A DNA stretch of 64,000 bases from contig SVHW01000003.1 in NCBI GenBank assembly GCA_015055655.1, positions 62,001 to 126,000 on the forward strand. The letters run 5' to 3'. Each line of letters starts with the position of its first letter. The stretch's first letter is position 1. A program made the translations under genes and the position numbers. Positions 1-10,336 of the stretch are shown piece by piece. The stretch comes from Clostridiales bacterium (GTDB lineage: Bacteria; Bacillota; Clostridia; Christensenellales; Borkfalkiaceae). The notes under the pieces are model-generated. The model saw only the letters and a list, made by a program, of their open reading frames with translations. It ran no database searches and was not told the origin of the DNA.

Positions 1-3000
1 CGTCGAGGATTGTCTTGCTTGCGCAATGCCGTCCAACCATACTTCGTATGCCGTCGCGTTGGTAACTCCGCTCCAAGATACTACGTTGTCCGTAATGCTG
101 ATTACAGGAGCCGCGATTTGCGTACCCGTAAGCGTTACTTCGTTGGAAAGGTCACTGTTGGTATAAACCGTGCCGTCACCTACCGCTTTCACTTGTACGG
201 TGCCTTGTTGCGTCATCGTATAGCTCGTTGCCGATTGCGTTGCCACTTCTGTGCCGTCTACGTAGATAACGTATTCCGTCGCGTTTGCAACTGCCGCCCA
301 GCTTACTACCTTGCCGCTGAGGCTAATCGAAGGAGCGCTAAGCTTCGTCGCCGTAAACGTCACTTCGTTAGATTGCGCACTTGCGTTATATTTGTCTTCG
401 CTGTTCACCGCTTGTACGGTAATCTTGTCGCCGGCATTGGTCAACGTGAACGTTCTTTCCGTTTGCACCGCTTGCGCTGCGCCGTTCAACGTTACGATAT
501 AGCCCGTCGCGTTGGTAACCGCATCCCAGCTTGCTACGTTGCCGCTAAGCGTTACCGTAGGCGCTGCCAACGTTTCTTTATACGAGAAGTAACCAGACCA
601 GTCACTATCCGCATAACCCGCGTTGAGGTCACCTTTCGCACGGATGCGTACCGATTGACCGCTGGTGAGCGTCATCGTTGCGCCGTCCAATTTGAATTCC
701 GTACCCGTTGCGTCGTTTTCAGGTTGATATACGTAGCCGCTTGCATTTGCAACTGCTTCCCACGTCAATACGCTGCCGTTTTGCGTTACGTTAGGCGTTG
801 CCACTTTTATCAAGTTCAACGTAATGTCAGCCCAATCACTATCCGCATACAACGGATTGGTGGTGGTTGCTTTTACATAAATCGTTTGTCCGTCTGCAAT
901 CGACACTTTGTTGTCGGTTACAGGTTTTTCTGCGCCGTCTGCGCCCACTTTATACGCATAACCCGTCGCATTTGCTACGTCTGCCCACGTTACGTTATAT
1001 CCGTCACGCGAAAGCGTAGGTGCGGTGAGTTTCGTCGCCGTGAACGTTACCGCTGCAGAATAGTCACTATCCTTATAGAGCAGGTCGCCGCTGCGTACTT
1101 TTACTTGAATCGATTGACCGCTGATAAGCGTTACTTCGATAGGCGCATCCACTTCCGTTTCTACGTCGCCAATCTTGTAAACGTAACCGCTTGCGTTTGC
1201 AACTGCCGTCCACGTCGCTACGTTCGCTTTATCGCCTGCGCCAAGCGTTACTACGGGCGCGCTGAGTTTCGTCGCGTTGAACGTTACCGCCGTCGACCAG
1301 TCGCTTGCGTTGTACAACGTTTCGTTGCCAATCGCTTTTACGTAAATCGTTTGTCCGTCGGTAAGCGTTACGGAAGTGCCAGCCGTCGTCTTTTCTTCGC
1401 CGTCTTCGCCAATCTTGTAGATATAGCTCGTCGCGCCGTCTACTGCCGTCCAGCTTGCCGTTCTGCCGTCAAGCGTTACTACGGGAGCCGCAAGCGTGCC
1501 TTTGGTGAACGTTACTTCGTTAGAATCGTCACTGTCTTTATAAAGTACGCTGCTGCTTACCGCCACAACTTTGAGGGTTTGACCGTCGCTAAGTACGTAG
1601 CTTCTATTGTTATTATCTTGTCTTGCAACTTCTGCGCCGTCTACGTAGATAACGTATTCCGTTGCGTTGTCAACGATTGCCCAGCTTGCTACGTTGCCGT
1701 TAAGTTCTGCTACGGGCGCGCCGAGTTTCGTCGCGTTGAACGTTACCGCGTTCGATTTCGTGCTGTCGTTGTAAAGCGCTTCGTCGCCGATTGCCACAAC
1801 TTGAATCTTGTCGCCGTCAACAAGCGTGTAGCTGTTTTCGGTAATCGTTGCTGTTTCTACGTCGTTGATATATACGATATAGCTCGTCGCGCCGTTTACC
1901 ATGCCCCAGCTTGCTACGTTGTCGTTAAGTACCACTACGGGAGCCGCAAGCGTCAATTTATCAAACGAAGCTGCCGCCGACCAATCACTTGCTTTATACA
2001 ATACGTTGTCCGTGATTGCTCTAACTTCAATTTCGTCACCAGCAGCAACCGTTACGCTGGTATCTGCCGTCTTTTGCGCTTCGCCGCCGTTAATCTTATA
2101 TTCGTAACCCGTCGCGTTTGCAACCGCTTCCCACGTCGCGTTCGTTCCTACAAACGTTACGACAGGCGTGCCGAGTTTCGTTGCCGTGAACGTTACCGGG
2201 TTAGAAATCGCACTTTCCGTCTTGTAAAGCACGCTCGTGCTGATTGCTTTCACCGTAATCGTTTCGCCGTCTACAAGCGCATAGCTGAGTTCGGTAATCG
2301 TTGCTTTTTCTACGCCGCCAATATATACGACATAGCCCGTTGCGCCGTCAACCGCCGTCCAGCTTGCTACGTTGTCGTTAAGTTCTACTACGGGAGCAGC
2401 AAGTTCTTCCGCCGTGAACGTTTCCGCGTTAGAAATCGCACTTTCCGTCTTGTAAAGCACGCTCGTGCTGATTGCTTTCACCGTAATCGTTTCGCCGTCT
2501 ACAAGCGCATAGCTGAGTTCGGTAATCGTTGCTTTTTCTACGCCGCCAATATATACGACATAGCCCGTTGCGCCGTCAACCGCCGTCCAGCTTGCTACGT
2601 TGTCGTTAAGTTCTACTACGGGAGCAGCAAGTTCTTCCGCCGTGAACGTTACTACGTCAGATTTTTCACTGTTGTTGTAAAGTTTTTCGTTACCTACTGC
2701 CACAACTTGAATCTTGTCGCCATCGGTAAGACCTTCGTATTTTATAGCACCCTTTTCCGTCGCAACTACTTCGTCGTTTACGTAAACGATATAGTCCGTC
2801 GCGTTGGAAACTCTAGCCCAGCTTGCTACGTTGCCGTCAAGCGTTACTACGGGTTTGTCAAGCGTACCTTTTACGAACTTAGCGGAAGTAGCCCAATCGC
2901 TATCCTTATACAACTTATCGGTGGACGTCGCCTTAACGTACAACGTATCGCCGTCGCTAAGTTCAATTTCGTCCAACGTCGTCGTCGTATTTTCAACGCC

Positions 3001-6000
3001 GTCTTCGTTAATCTTATAGGTGTAGCCCGTTGCGTGCTCTACCGCCGTCCAGCTTGCTATATTCTTGTCAAGCGTTACGTTGGGCGCGCCGAGTTTCGTC
3101 GCGTTGAACGTCACCGCGTCAGAGCTGTTGCTGTTGTTATACAACTCGCTGCCAATCGCCACAACCGTAAGCGTTTCGCCGTCGTTGAGTTCTACGGAAA
3201 GTACCGTTGCTTCAACCGTCGTGTCTTCGCCGTTTACCGTGAGGATATAGCTCGTTGCGTTTGCAACTTCCGTCCAGCTTGCTACGTAACCGTTAAGCGT
3301 AACTTCGGGTTTCGCCAAATCGCCCTTCAATACAACTTCGTTAGATTCTACGCTGTCGTCAAACAATTCCGCGTCGCCTACCGCTTTTACGGTAAGTTTC
3401 GTGCCAGCCGTCATTTCATAGCTATTTTCTGCTTGCGTTGCAAATTCTTCGCCGTTTACATAGATAACGTATTCCGTTGCGTTTGCAACCGCCGTCCACG
3501 TCGCTACGTTGTCTTCAAGCGTTACCACGGGCGCTGCAAGCGTGCCTTTCAATACAACTGCGTTAGATTCTGCGCTGTCGTTGTAAAGCGCTTCGTTGCC
3601 TACCGCTTTTACGGTAAGTTTCGTGCCAGCCGTCATTGCATAGCTGGTTTCTGCTTGTTTTACAACTTCTTCGCCGTTTACGTAGATAACGTATTCCGTT
3701 GCGTTTGCAACCGCATCCCACTTCGCTACGTCGCCGTCAAGCGTTACCACGGGCGCTGCCAAATCTTGTTTTGCGAACGTTACGGGGCTGGACCAGTCAC
3801 CGTCTTTGTACGCGCCTACGCCAACCGCTTTTACCGTAATCGTATCGCCGTCTGTAAGCGTCACTTCAAGGGGTTCGTCTACTTTCACCGCGTCGCCGCC
3901 GTTAATCTTATATTCGTAACCCGTTGCGTTGTCTACCGCCGTCCACGTCGCTACGTTCGCTTTATCGCCTTCGCCAAGCGTTACGATAACGTCGCTGAGT
4001 TTATCTGCTTCGAACAATCTTTCCGCTTCGCTGTCGTTGTAAAGTTCTCCACCGATTGCCTTAACCGTAATCGTATCGCCGTCGTTAAGGGCAACTGTAG
4101 TAGGCTCGTCAACCTGCGTGCCTTCGCCTTCATTATTTATAATATATACGTAGCACGTTGCGTTTGCAACCGCTGTCCACGTCGCTACGTTGCCGCTGAG
4201 CGTGATTACGGGAGCTTCCAAATCGCCTTTCAATACGTCGGGTTCGGATTCTGCAGGGTTGTAAACTTCTGCTTTACCAACCGCTTTAACGACAATCTTT
4301 TGCCCTTCGCTAATCGGATACGTCGTTCCCGTTTGCGTTGCAACTACTTCGCCGTTTATGTAGATAACGTATTCTTTCGCGCCTTCTACCATATCCCAGC
4401 TTGCTTCGTTGCCGCTGATTTCTACCGCAGGCGTTGCAAGCGTCTTCTTGGTGAACGTTTTTTCTACCGATACTGCACTTTCCGCCTTGTAAAGTACGTT
4501 CGTGCTGATTGCTTTTACCGTAATCTTTTCGCCGTCTACAAGCGTATAGCTGAGTTCGGTAATCGTTTCTTTTTCTTCGCCGTTAATATATACGGTATAG
4601 CCCGTTGCGCCGTCTACTGCCGTCCAGCTTGCTACGTTCGCGTCGTCGCCTTCACCAAACGTTACCGTAGGTTTCGCAAGCGCTTTCGCGTTAAACTTCT
4701 TGCTGCCGGATTCTTCGCTGTCGTCAAACAATACGCCGTCGCCTACCGCTACTACCGTAATCGTATCGCCGTCTACAAGCGCGTATTCCGTCGCCGTTTG
4801 CACTGGTTGCGCTTCGCCGTTTACCGTTACGATATAGCCCGTTGCGTTTGCAACTTCCGTCCACTTCGCTACGTTGCCGTCAAGCGTTACTTCTTCGGGC
4901 GCTGCAAGCTTGCCTTTCCAAATAACTTCGTTGGACGCCGCGCCGTTATCAAACAATACGCCGTCGCCTACCGCTTTTACGGTAAGTTTCGTGCCAGCCG
5001 TCATTGCATAGCTGAGTTCGGTAATCGTTTCTTTTTCTTCGCCGTTTACGTAAACGATATAGCCGATTGCGTTGTCAACTTTCGCCCACGTCGCTTTATA
5101 ACCAACCGCAACGTTGCCTTCGCGCGTTACTACGGGCGCTGCAAGCGTGCCTTTCAAGATAACTTCGTTAGATTCTGCGCTGTCGTCAAACAATTCCGCG
5201 TTGCCTACCGCTTTTACGGTAAGTTTCGTGCCAGCCGTCATTTCATAGCTGGTTTCTATTTGCATTTCTTGCGCTTCGCCGTTTACCGTTACGATATAGC
5301 CCGTTGCGTTTTCTACTTCTTCCCAGCTTGCTACGTTGTCTTCAAGCGTTACTTCGGGAGGTGTAAGCGTGCCTTTCAATACAACCGCGTTAGATGCTAC
5401 GCTGTCGTTGTAAAGCGCTTCGTTGCCCACCGCTTTTACAGTAAGTTTCGTGCCAGCCGTCATTTCATAGCTGGTTTCTATTTGCATTTCTTGCGCTTCG
5501 CCGTTTACCGTTACGATATAGCCCGTTGCGTTTTCTACTTCTTCCCAGCTTGCTACGTTGTCGTCAAGCGTTACCACGGGAGCAGCCAAATCTTTCTTCG
5601 CGAAGGATACTTCGTCGGAAGGTTCACTATCCAACAAATACGTGCCGTCGCCGATTGCCACAACCGTAATCGTATCGCCGTCTGCCATCGTATAGTTCAA
5701 CGTCGTTTGCATGTCTTGCGCTTCGCCGTTTACCGTTACGACGTAGCCTTGCGCGCCGTCAATCGTCTCCCAGCTTGCTACGTTGCCGTCAAGCGTTACT
5801 ACGGGCGCGGTAAGTTGACCTACCGTAAATTCAACCTCGTTAGACCAAGCACTATCGTTATACAATTCGTTGCCGATTGCTTTCACTTTGAACGTGTCGC
5901 CGTCTGCAAGCGTTACGTACAATTCCGTCGCTTCCGTTTCTTCGCCGTCATTGATAACGTATACGTAACCTTCTGCGTTCTCTACATCGTTCCAGACTGC

Positions 6001-8904
6001 TTTATTGCCGTCAAGTCCTGCCACGGGCGCTTCAAGCGTGCCTTTCGTGAAGGATACTGCGTTCGACCAAGCGCTGTCCACATACGCTTCGCCGTCGCCG
6101 ATTGCTTTCACTTTGAACGTGTCGCCGTCCGCAAGCGTTACGGAGAATTGCGTAGCTTCCGTTTCTTCGCCATCATTAATTATATATACGTAACCCGTTG
6201 CGTTTTCTACTTCTTCCCACGTCGCCACGTTGCCGACAAGCGTTACTACGGGCGCGGTAAGTTGTTCAGGAGCGTTATATTCTTTTTCTACAGAAGCTTC
6301 ACTGTCAAGGAAGAATACGCCGTCGCCTACCGCTACTACCGTAATCTTTTCGCCGTCTTCAAGCGTATAGCTGAGTTCGGTAATCGTTTCTTTTTCTTCG
6401 CCGTCAATATATACGGTATAGCCACTTGCATTGGCAACCGCATCCCACTTCGCCATGTTGCCGTCAAGCGTTACCACAGGGGTAGCAAGCTGCGTAGGTT
6501 CTACAGGTTCTACTATCGTGCCGTCCATATATACTGCGTTCGCTTCGAAAATCGTCAGCTTGAACGAGATGCTCAAAGGACAGTAAATATTTATCTTCAA
6601 TTCGCCGTTTGCATACGCGCCGCTTTGTTTTGCTTTCAACAACGTCGCGCTGTCAATCGTGATATCGTTCCAGCCTGCTTTCACTCTGCAAAGCGCTACG
6701 TCTCCAAGCGACAATTCAGGACCAGCGTCGCCGCTAAACACTTTCAAGTGTACGTACGACATTTCTCTGATTTCTGCATCCTTCAACTCTTCGCCAAGCG
6801 ATACGTACATCGTTTCGTTTTCCGCTGCCGTTACCACTTCGATTCTCGGGTTCACTTTGTCGATTTGGTCTCTTAATGCTACCGTTAACGACAATTTTTC
6901 TGCCCTTACGTCCGTTGCCTTCGTGAAGTTATTCAGTTGTTCTGCCCTAAATCCTTCTGCGTTGGGATTATACGTCGGGTAGTTATGACGTACGACGATT
7001 TCCGTCGTTTCCGTCGTTTCATTGCCCGCTTTATCCGTCGCTTTCACCGTGAGCGCGTACTTCGTTCCTTCAATGCCGATTTCCGTGCCGCCCATTACGC
7101 TCGACGTTACGTCTGTGCCGTTCTTCGTCACGGTGTATTCTACGGTGACGTCTTCCATACTGTTGTCGCATACGTAAACGTTTCTTTCTATCGCATTTTT
7201 AATAGGTTCGCCTGCATACGCACTGATATTACCATATATACCTTTATATGTAGCTTTTGCACTACCGTCTTCCCCGTAAACCGCACTCTTCGCGATTTCC
7301 GCACCTGCGCCTACGGATACGATGGGCGCGCTCGTGTCTGCGCCGTCTTCTTCGTAGAAGATACCCACTAAGTTGTCAATGTACAAATCTACCCCTTCCG
7401 GTCCACGGAATTGAAGGTAAATATGGTCGGAAGAATTATAGTTTCCGGAACCGGGCACAGAATTGAGAATTGCGCCGTCAATGTAGTCCTTCGAGAAGTC
7501 TTCCATCGTAAAGCGGAGGATATTTTCGCCTTTCTTAACGTTGATGGGTTGACCGCTCGTCGCTCTGTTGTTCAACAGATAGATACCCGAGCTAATACCC
7601 ACCAAGTTATCGGATGCCCACAGATAGAACGCGATTTCGTCAAATCCGTTCAATACGTAATATTTAGGCACAGCTACCACTTTGATGAAGCCGCCGTCGC
7701 CTACGCCGCGCGTCGTTACTTTCAACGACGTGCCTTCGTCGCCGTAACGGAATTCGTCACTCAGCGTGCCAAGCGTTTCTTCGCCGTTAAAGTATTGGAA
7801 CGCCGTCGTTACGTCTGCCGAATCAAAGTCGCAAAGTTCTACCATACGCGCGCACTCTACTGCGAACGATACCGAACCTTCGTTGCCAAGCGTGTCTTTC
7901 GCCGTGTACGTTACCACGTATTCGCCAAATTGCGTCGGCGTAATCTTGCCGTCTTGCACCGCTACGTCCGTGCCGTTATACGTTACTTTCACCGTTACGC
8001 CGTCTTTTTCACCGCCTTCTACGCCGTTGAAATCGTACGCCGTCCAATCGGGCAACGCCACCGCTTTGTCTTTAAATACGAGCATACCGTCTGCCGAAGC
8101 GGGAAGATTGAACGTAGGACCTTGCGTGTCTTCTACCGTTACTTTCGTCTTCGCTACTTCTTGTACGCCGCCCACCTCGATGTAATAGGTGATAAGGTGT
8201 TCTTCCATGCTTTCTACGAAGAATCTCGTGCCACGGCCACCAACGTCTATCTTTTCGCCGTCACACGTCACCCAAGGGAACGCTTTATGCCAGTTGCCGT
8301 CGTATTCTACGTAAACGATAGGCATTTCCGTAATCTCGTCAACCTCAGCCTTGATTGTGTCGTAATGGTTCTTGAATTCGCCAACCAATGCTTGGTCGAA
8401 TACGCCGCCAACGTCGCTCTCAATAATTTCGCCTTCGGGGATTTCGTTGCTCATTAACTTGTCGCAAATGTCACACATTGCGTCGCCGTCTTCATCCACG
8501 CAGCCGCTGATTTTCACGCCGCATACGTCGCAAAGGTGGTCGCTATTTTCGTCTTTGCATTCCGACAAGACTTCTTCGCAGATATCGCAAAGGTGGTCGC
8601 TATTTTCGTCTTCGTGGATGCACTCCAACGATTCGAAACAAATATCGCAAGTATTATCGCCGTCCTCGTCGATACAATCGGATATCTTTTCATAGCAGAT
8701 ATCGCAAAGGTGGTCGTCGTCAAAGTCACCACAAGGGATAACTTCACCGCAACCGTCGCAGTTATGGTCGCCATCGTTATCTTCACAAATGTGCGGCTCT
8801 TCTTCCTTAAACATGCAGCCAGACGTATAACCGCAAGCAATCCCAGAGCCGGCAAAAATACCGAACACTACAGCAAGATAAATGGCAGCTGTCCATTTCT
8901 TCAT
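1..8904 (-). CDS. Giant secreted repeat protein with about 29 fibronectin-III-like repeats (C-terminus beyond window)
   Basis: An uninterrupted minus-strand frame of 2,968 codons runs off the left edge. The ATG at 8904 follows AAGGAG at 8914-8919 and a hydrophobic signal peptide (residues 4-24). Residues about 35-150 are a Cys/Asp-rich head with repeats of the form CxDExxDHxCDxC, probably metal or calcium binding. Then come an Ig/HYR-like domain ending in KDTLGNEG, a jelly-roll-like segment, a second Ig-like domain ending in KATDKAGNET, and another jelly-roll-like segment. From about 6.5 kb to base 1 there are about 29 copies of a roughly 76-residue beta module with the core APVVTLDGNVASW, a fibronectin-III-like fold. 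Such proteins are usually cell-surface adhesins or glycan binders; the ligand is unknown. No sortase motif or S-layer anchor is visible because the C-terminus is missing. No catalytic domain was recognised. Confidence 0.9.
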   Translation of the reverse strand, partial: MKKWTAAIYLAVVFGIFAGSGIACGYTSGCMFKEEEPHICEDNDGDHNCDGCGEVIPCGDFDDDHLCDICYEKISDCIDEDGDNTCDICFESLECIHEDENSDHLCDICEEVLSECKDENSDHLCDVCGVKISGCVDEDGDAMCDICDKLMSNEIPEGEIIESDVGGVFDQALVGEFKNHYDTIKAEVDEITEMPIVYVEYDGNWHKAFPWVTCDGEKIDVGGRGTRFFVESMEEHLITYYIEVGGVQEVAKTKVTVEDTQGPTFNLPASADGMLVFKDKAVALPDWTAYDFNGVEGGEKDGVTVKVTYNGTDVAVQDGKITPTQFGEYVVTYTAKDTLGNEGSVSFAVECARMVELCDFDSADVTTAFQYFNGEETLGTLSDEFRYGDEGTSLKVTTRGVGDGGFIKVVAVPKYYVLNGFDEIAFYLWASDNLVGISSGIYLLNNRATSGQPINVKKGENILRFTMEDFSKDYIDGAILNSVPGSGNYNSSDHIYLQFRGPEGVDLYIDNLVGIFYEEDGADTSAPIVSVGAGAEIAKSAVYGEDGSAKATYKGIYGNISAYAGEPIKNAIERNVYVCDNSMEDVTVEYTVTKNGTDVTSSVMGGTEIGIEGTKYALTVKATDKAGNETTETTEIVVRHNYPTYNPNAEGFRAEQLNNFTKATDVRAEKLSLTVALRDQIDKVNPRIEVVTAAENETMYVSLGEELKDAEIREMSYVHLKVFSGDAGPELSLGDVALCRVKAGWNDITIDSATLLKAKQSGAYANGELKINIYCPLSISFKLTIFEANAVYMDGTIVEPVEPTQLATPVVTLDGNMAKWDAVANASGYTVYIDGEEKETITELSYTLEDGEKITVVAVGDGVFFLDSEASVEKEYNAPEQLTAPVVTLVGNVATWEEVENATGYVYIINDGEETEATQFSVTLADGDTFKVKAIGDGEAYVDSAWSNAVSFTKGTLEAPVAGLDGNKAVWNDVENAEGYVYVINDGEETEATELYVTLADGDTFKVKAIGNELYNDSAWSNEVEFTVGQLTAPVVTLDGNVASWETIDGAQGYVVTVNGEAQDMQTTLNYTMADGDTITVVAIGDGTYLLDSEPSDEVSFAKKDLAAPVVTLDDNVASWEEVENATGYIVTVNGEAQEMQIETSYEMTAGTKLTVKAVGNEALYNDSVASNAVVLKGTLTPPEVTLEDNVASWEEVENATGYIVTVNGEAQEMQIETSYEMTAGTKLTVKAVGNAELFDDSAESNEVILKGTLAAPVVTREGNVAVGYKATWAKVDNAIGYIVYVNGEEKETITELSYAMTAGTKLTVKAVGDGVLFDNGAASNEVIWKGKLAAPEEVTLDGNVAKWTEVANATGYIVTVNGEAQPVQTATEYALVDGDTITVVAVGDGVLFDDSEESGSKKFNAKALAKPTVTFGEGDDANVASWTAVDGATGYTVYINGEEKETITELSYTLVDGEKITVKAISTNVLYKAESAVSVEKTFTKKTLATPAVEISGNEASWDMVEGAKEYVIYINGEVVATQTGTTYPISEGQKIVVKAVGKAEVYNPAESEPDVLKGDLEAPVITLSGNVATWTAVANATCYVYIINNEGEGTQVDEPTTVALNDGDTITVKAIGGELYNDSEAERLFEADKLSDVIVTLGEGDKANVATWTAVDNATGYEYKINGGDAVKVDEPLEVTLTDGDTITVKAVGVGAYKDGDWSSPVTFAKQDLAAPVVTLDGDVAKWDAVANATEYVIYVNGEEVVKQAETSYAMTAGTKLTVKAVGNEALYNDSAESNAVVLKGTLAAPVVTLEDNVATWTAVANATEYVIYVNGEEFATQAENSYEMTAGTKLTVKAVGDAELFDDSVESNEVVLKGDLAKPEVTLNGYVASWTEVANATSYILTVNGEDTTVEATVLSVELNDGETLTVVAIGSELYNNSNSSDAVTFNATKLGAPNVTLDKNIASWTAVEHATGYTYKINEDGVENTTTTLDEIELSDGDTLYVKATSTDKLYKDSDWATSAKFVKGTLDKPVVTLDGNVASWARVSNATDYIVYVNDEVVATEKGAIKYEGLTDGDKIQVVAVGNEKLYNNSEKSDVVTFTAEELAAPVVELNDNVASWTAVDGATGYVVYIGGVEKATITELSYALVDGETITVKAISTSVLYKTESAISNAETFTAEELAAPVVELNDNVASWTAVDGATGYVVYIGGVEKATITELSYALVDGETITVKAISTSVLYKTESAISNPVTFTATKLGTPVVTFVGTNATWEAVANATGYEYKINGGEAQKTADTSVTVAAGDEIEVRAITDNVLYKASDWSAAASFDKLTLAAPVVVLNDNVASWGMVNGATSYIVYINDVETATITENSYTLVDGDKIQVVAIGDEALYNDSTKSNAVTFNATKLGAPVAELNGNVASWAIVDNATEYVIYVDGAEVARQDNNNRSYVLSDGQTLKVVAVSSSVLYKDSDDSNEVTFTKGTLAAPVVTLDGRTASWTAVDGATSYIYKIGEDGEEKTTAGTSVTLTDGQTIYVKAIGNETLYNASDWSTAVTFNATKLSAPVVTLGAGDKANVATWTAVANASGYVYKIGDVETEVDAPIEVTLISGQSIQVKVRSGDLLYKDSDYSAAVTFTATKLTAPTLSRDGYNVTWADVANATGYAYKVGADGAEKPVTDNKVSIADGQTIYVKATTTNPLYADSDWADITLNLIKVATPNVTQNGSVLTWEAVANASGYVYQPENDATGTEFKLDGATMTLTSGQSVRIRAKGDLNAGYADSDWSGYFSYKETLAAPTVTLSGNVASWDAVTNATGYIVTLNGAAQAVQTERTFTLTNAGDKITVQAVNSEDKYNASAQSNEVTFTATKLSAPSISLSGKVVSWAAVANATEYVIYVDGTEVATQSATSYTMTQQGTVQVKAVGDGTVYTNSDLSNEVTLTGTQIAAPVISITDNVVSWSGVTNATAYEVWLDGIAQARQSST
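2203..2653. repeat. Near-identical tandem 228-bp units within the giant gene
   Basis: The stretch starting at 2203 recurs at 2431 with almost no differences over about 220 bp. The period of 228 bp equals 76 codons, one fibronectin-III-like module. The other modules share only their core motif at the DNA level. This is therefore a recent duplication of one module. A second young pair (period 222 bp) lies at about 5239 and 5461. Confidence 0.85.
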
Positions 8905-9213
8905 AAAACCAATCTCCTTATCCTATCATTCCGAGTTGTTTTTTGTTACAATTCATAGGTGACATTGCGCGTTAGAATAACAATTCACCTTATTCATTAT
9001 ATATTATATCTCGCCAAAGTATTGTAATATGATACTATAAATTTGTAAAATAATTTATTTTTGTTTGCTTTTCCCAATCGGGGAAAAACGCGGCGTATTT
9101 TTTATAAAAAAATAGTTTTTTTGCGTGTTTTGCTTAATTTTTAGCGATTTTTTTGATAAAAAAAGGCAAAAAACGATGAAAATTCCCCGCAAAAACCCCG
9201 TGATAAATTTCCA

Positions 9214-9410
9214 AAAAACGATGCGAATTTTTGTAATTTTTTGCCCGTTTTTTTACGGATTTTTTCCGTGTTTTTGCATAAAAAAGCCCCGAAAAACGAC
9301 GCAAATTTTTATAATTTTTTGCCCGTTTTTTTACGGATTTTTTCCGTGTTTTTGCATAAAAAAACGCCCGAAAAACGACGCGAATTTTTGTAATTTTTGC
9401 CCGTTTTTTG
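9214..9410. repeat. 78-bp tandem repeat, about 2.5 copies, upstream of the giant gene
   Basis: Units begin at 9214, 9292 and 9371 with AAAAACGA(T/C)GC and carry GCCCG, a small ACGGA/TCCGT hairpin followed by T runs, and TTTTTGCATAAAAA. A partial degenerate unit precedes them at about 9170. The repeat lies about 310 bp before the start codon of the giant surface protein, so copy number could affect its expression. Confidence 0.8.
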
Positions 9411-9485
9411 GGGTTATATTTGGAGAAAAATTATACTTTTTTTAATGCTTTTTTACAAGAAAAACTTACCGATAAAGTAGAAAAA

Positions 9486-9510
9486 CAGGGGGCGAAACTC
9501 GCCCCCTTAA
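9486..9510 (-). terminator. Rho-independent terminator of the fakA operon
   Basis: On the minus strand GGGGGCGAGTTTCGCCCCC is followed by TGTTTTT, about 20 bp after the acyltransferase stop codon. It closes the fakA-degV-acyltransferase operon. Confidence 0.8.
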
Positions 9511-9530
9511 ACGTCCGTTTTTCGTTGGTT

Positions 9531-10322
9531 TTATTCTGCTTTTTCCGCTTCGTTTTGCACCGTTTCTTCGTCGGTTTTTTCGTCTTTTTTCTCGATATAT
9601 TCGAAATACAAACGGTTTACCGCGTCGCAGAAACGTTGCGCGATTTCTTCCCTCGACAAGCCCTCTTTTACCATATCTTGCACGTACATCGGCTTATCGA
9701 TAATCATAATACGCTTTTTCAAATGATAATAGGTGGGATAAATAGGCAAATCTATCCCGTTTGCGCGGTAATATTTCTCCGCAAGCATAACGAACCCGGG
9801 GAAAAATTCCGTCAATATCGTCTTATACCCGTCGTTGGAGTTTTCGGGATATACCATAATGGGAATATTCTTATCCAACATTTCACAGCTGTAACGAAGG
9901 GTTTTAATCAATCTCCCGTCGGGATAGGTGGGAATCATCCACATACCTTTATAGGGAATAGGGTTGAGCGTTGCCACCAAACCCGATTTAAACGAGTTCC
10001 AAAGCCCGGGCTTTTTCTTCAATTTTTTAATGTTGAGGATATCGCGCAAATAGTTTTTACGTTGACTCCAATAACCGAGCATTTCGTGCGCGCCCCACTT
10101 CGCTGCCTTCTTGGGGAAATAAATATCGAGCGCGGGAGGGCCACTTTTTGCCGAGTGGTTTGCCACGATAATACTCTTGTCCTCAATTTCGCCTGCAAGA
10201 TTGATAATTTCGGGTTTTTTCGCCGCTATGCGCATAAATAACGACAAAAACGCCCATAAGGGATGTTTTCTTTTAGGATTTGGTACTTTGTACGGTTTAT
10301 CCTTTCTTTCTTTTTTAGCCAT
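9531..10322 (-). CDS. PlsC-like lysophospholipid/glycerolipid acyltransferase
   Basis: 263 residues, predicted membrane-associated acyltransferase of the PlsC superfamily. ANHSAKSG (about residue 55) stands where the family has NHxxxxD, and YPENSNDG stands where it has FPEG(T/S)R, so both signature blocks are recognisable but divergent; the missing Asp after the His is unusual. The C-terminus is a charged tail rich in Lys and Glu. It is the last gene of an operon with fakA and a DegV protein (14-nt gap, ribosome site AAGGAAG). The likely job is to transfer an activated acyl chain to a glycerolipid acceptor, but the substrate is inferred only from family and context. Confidence 0.7.
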   Translation of the reverse strand: MAKKERKDKPYKVPNPKRKHPLWAFLSLFMRIAAKKPEIINLAGEIEDKSIIVANHSAKSGPPALDIYFPKKAAKWGAHEMLGYWSQRKNYLRDILNIKKLKKKPGLWNSFKSGLVATLNPIPYKGMWMIPTYPDGRLIKTLRYSCEMLDKNIPIMVYPENSNDGYKTILTEFFPGFVMLAEKYYRANGIDLPIYPTYYHLKKRIMIIDKPMYVQDMVKEGLSREEIAQRFCDAVNRLYFEYIEKKDEKTDEETVQNEAEKAE

Positions 10323-10336
10323 ACTTACTTCCTTTT

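Larger units (their letters stand above)
8905..9530. other. Intergenic region upstream of the giant gene
   Basis: 626 bp without a gene. Next to the giant gene it is AT-rich, with two overlapping TATAAT-like sequences at about 8994-9011 on the minus strand that could be its promoter; no clear -35 box was identified. Further out is a 78-bp tandem repeat (9214-9410), listed separately. At the right end is the terminator of the acyltransferase gene. Confidence 0.6.

Noticed and set aside
10-6876. A 2,288-codon open frame on the plus strand
   Set aside because: It is the mirror of the repeat gene on the minus strand: repetitive codons give a stop-free antisense frame. Its product is an Arg/Tyr/Val-rich sequence with no domain, signal peptide or ribosome site, while the minus frame has all of these.
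9125-9445. Phe/Lys-rich 106-codon frame upstream of the giant gene
   Set aside because: It is the translation of the AT-rich 78-bp tandem repeat and has no ribosome site.
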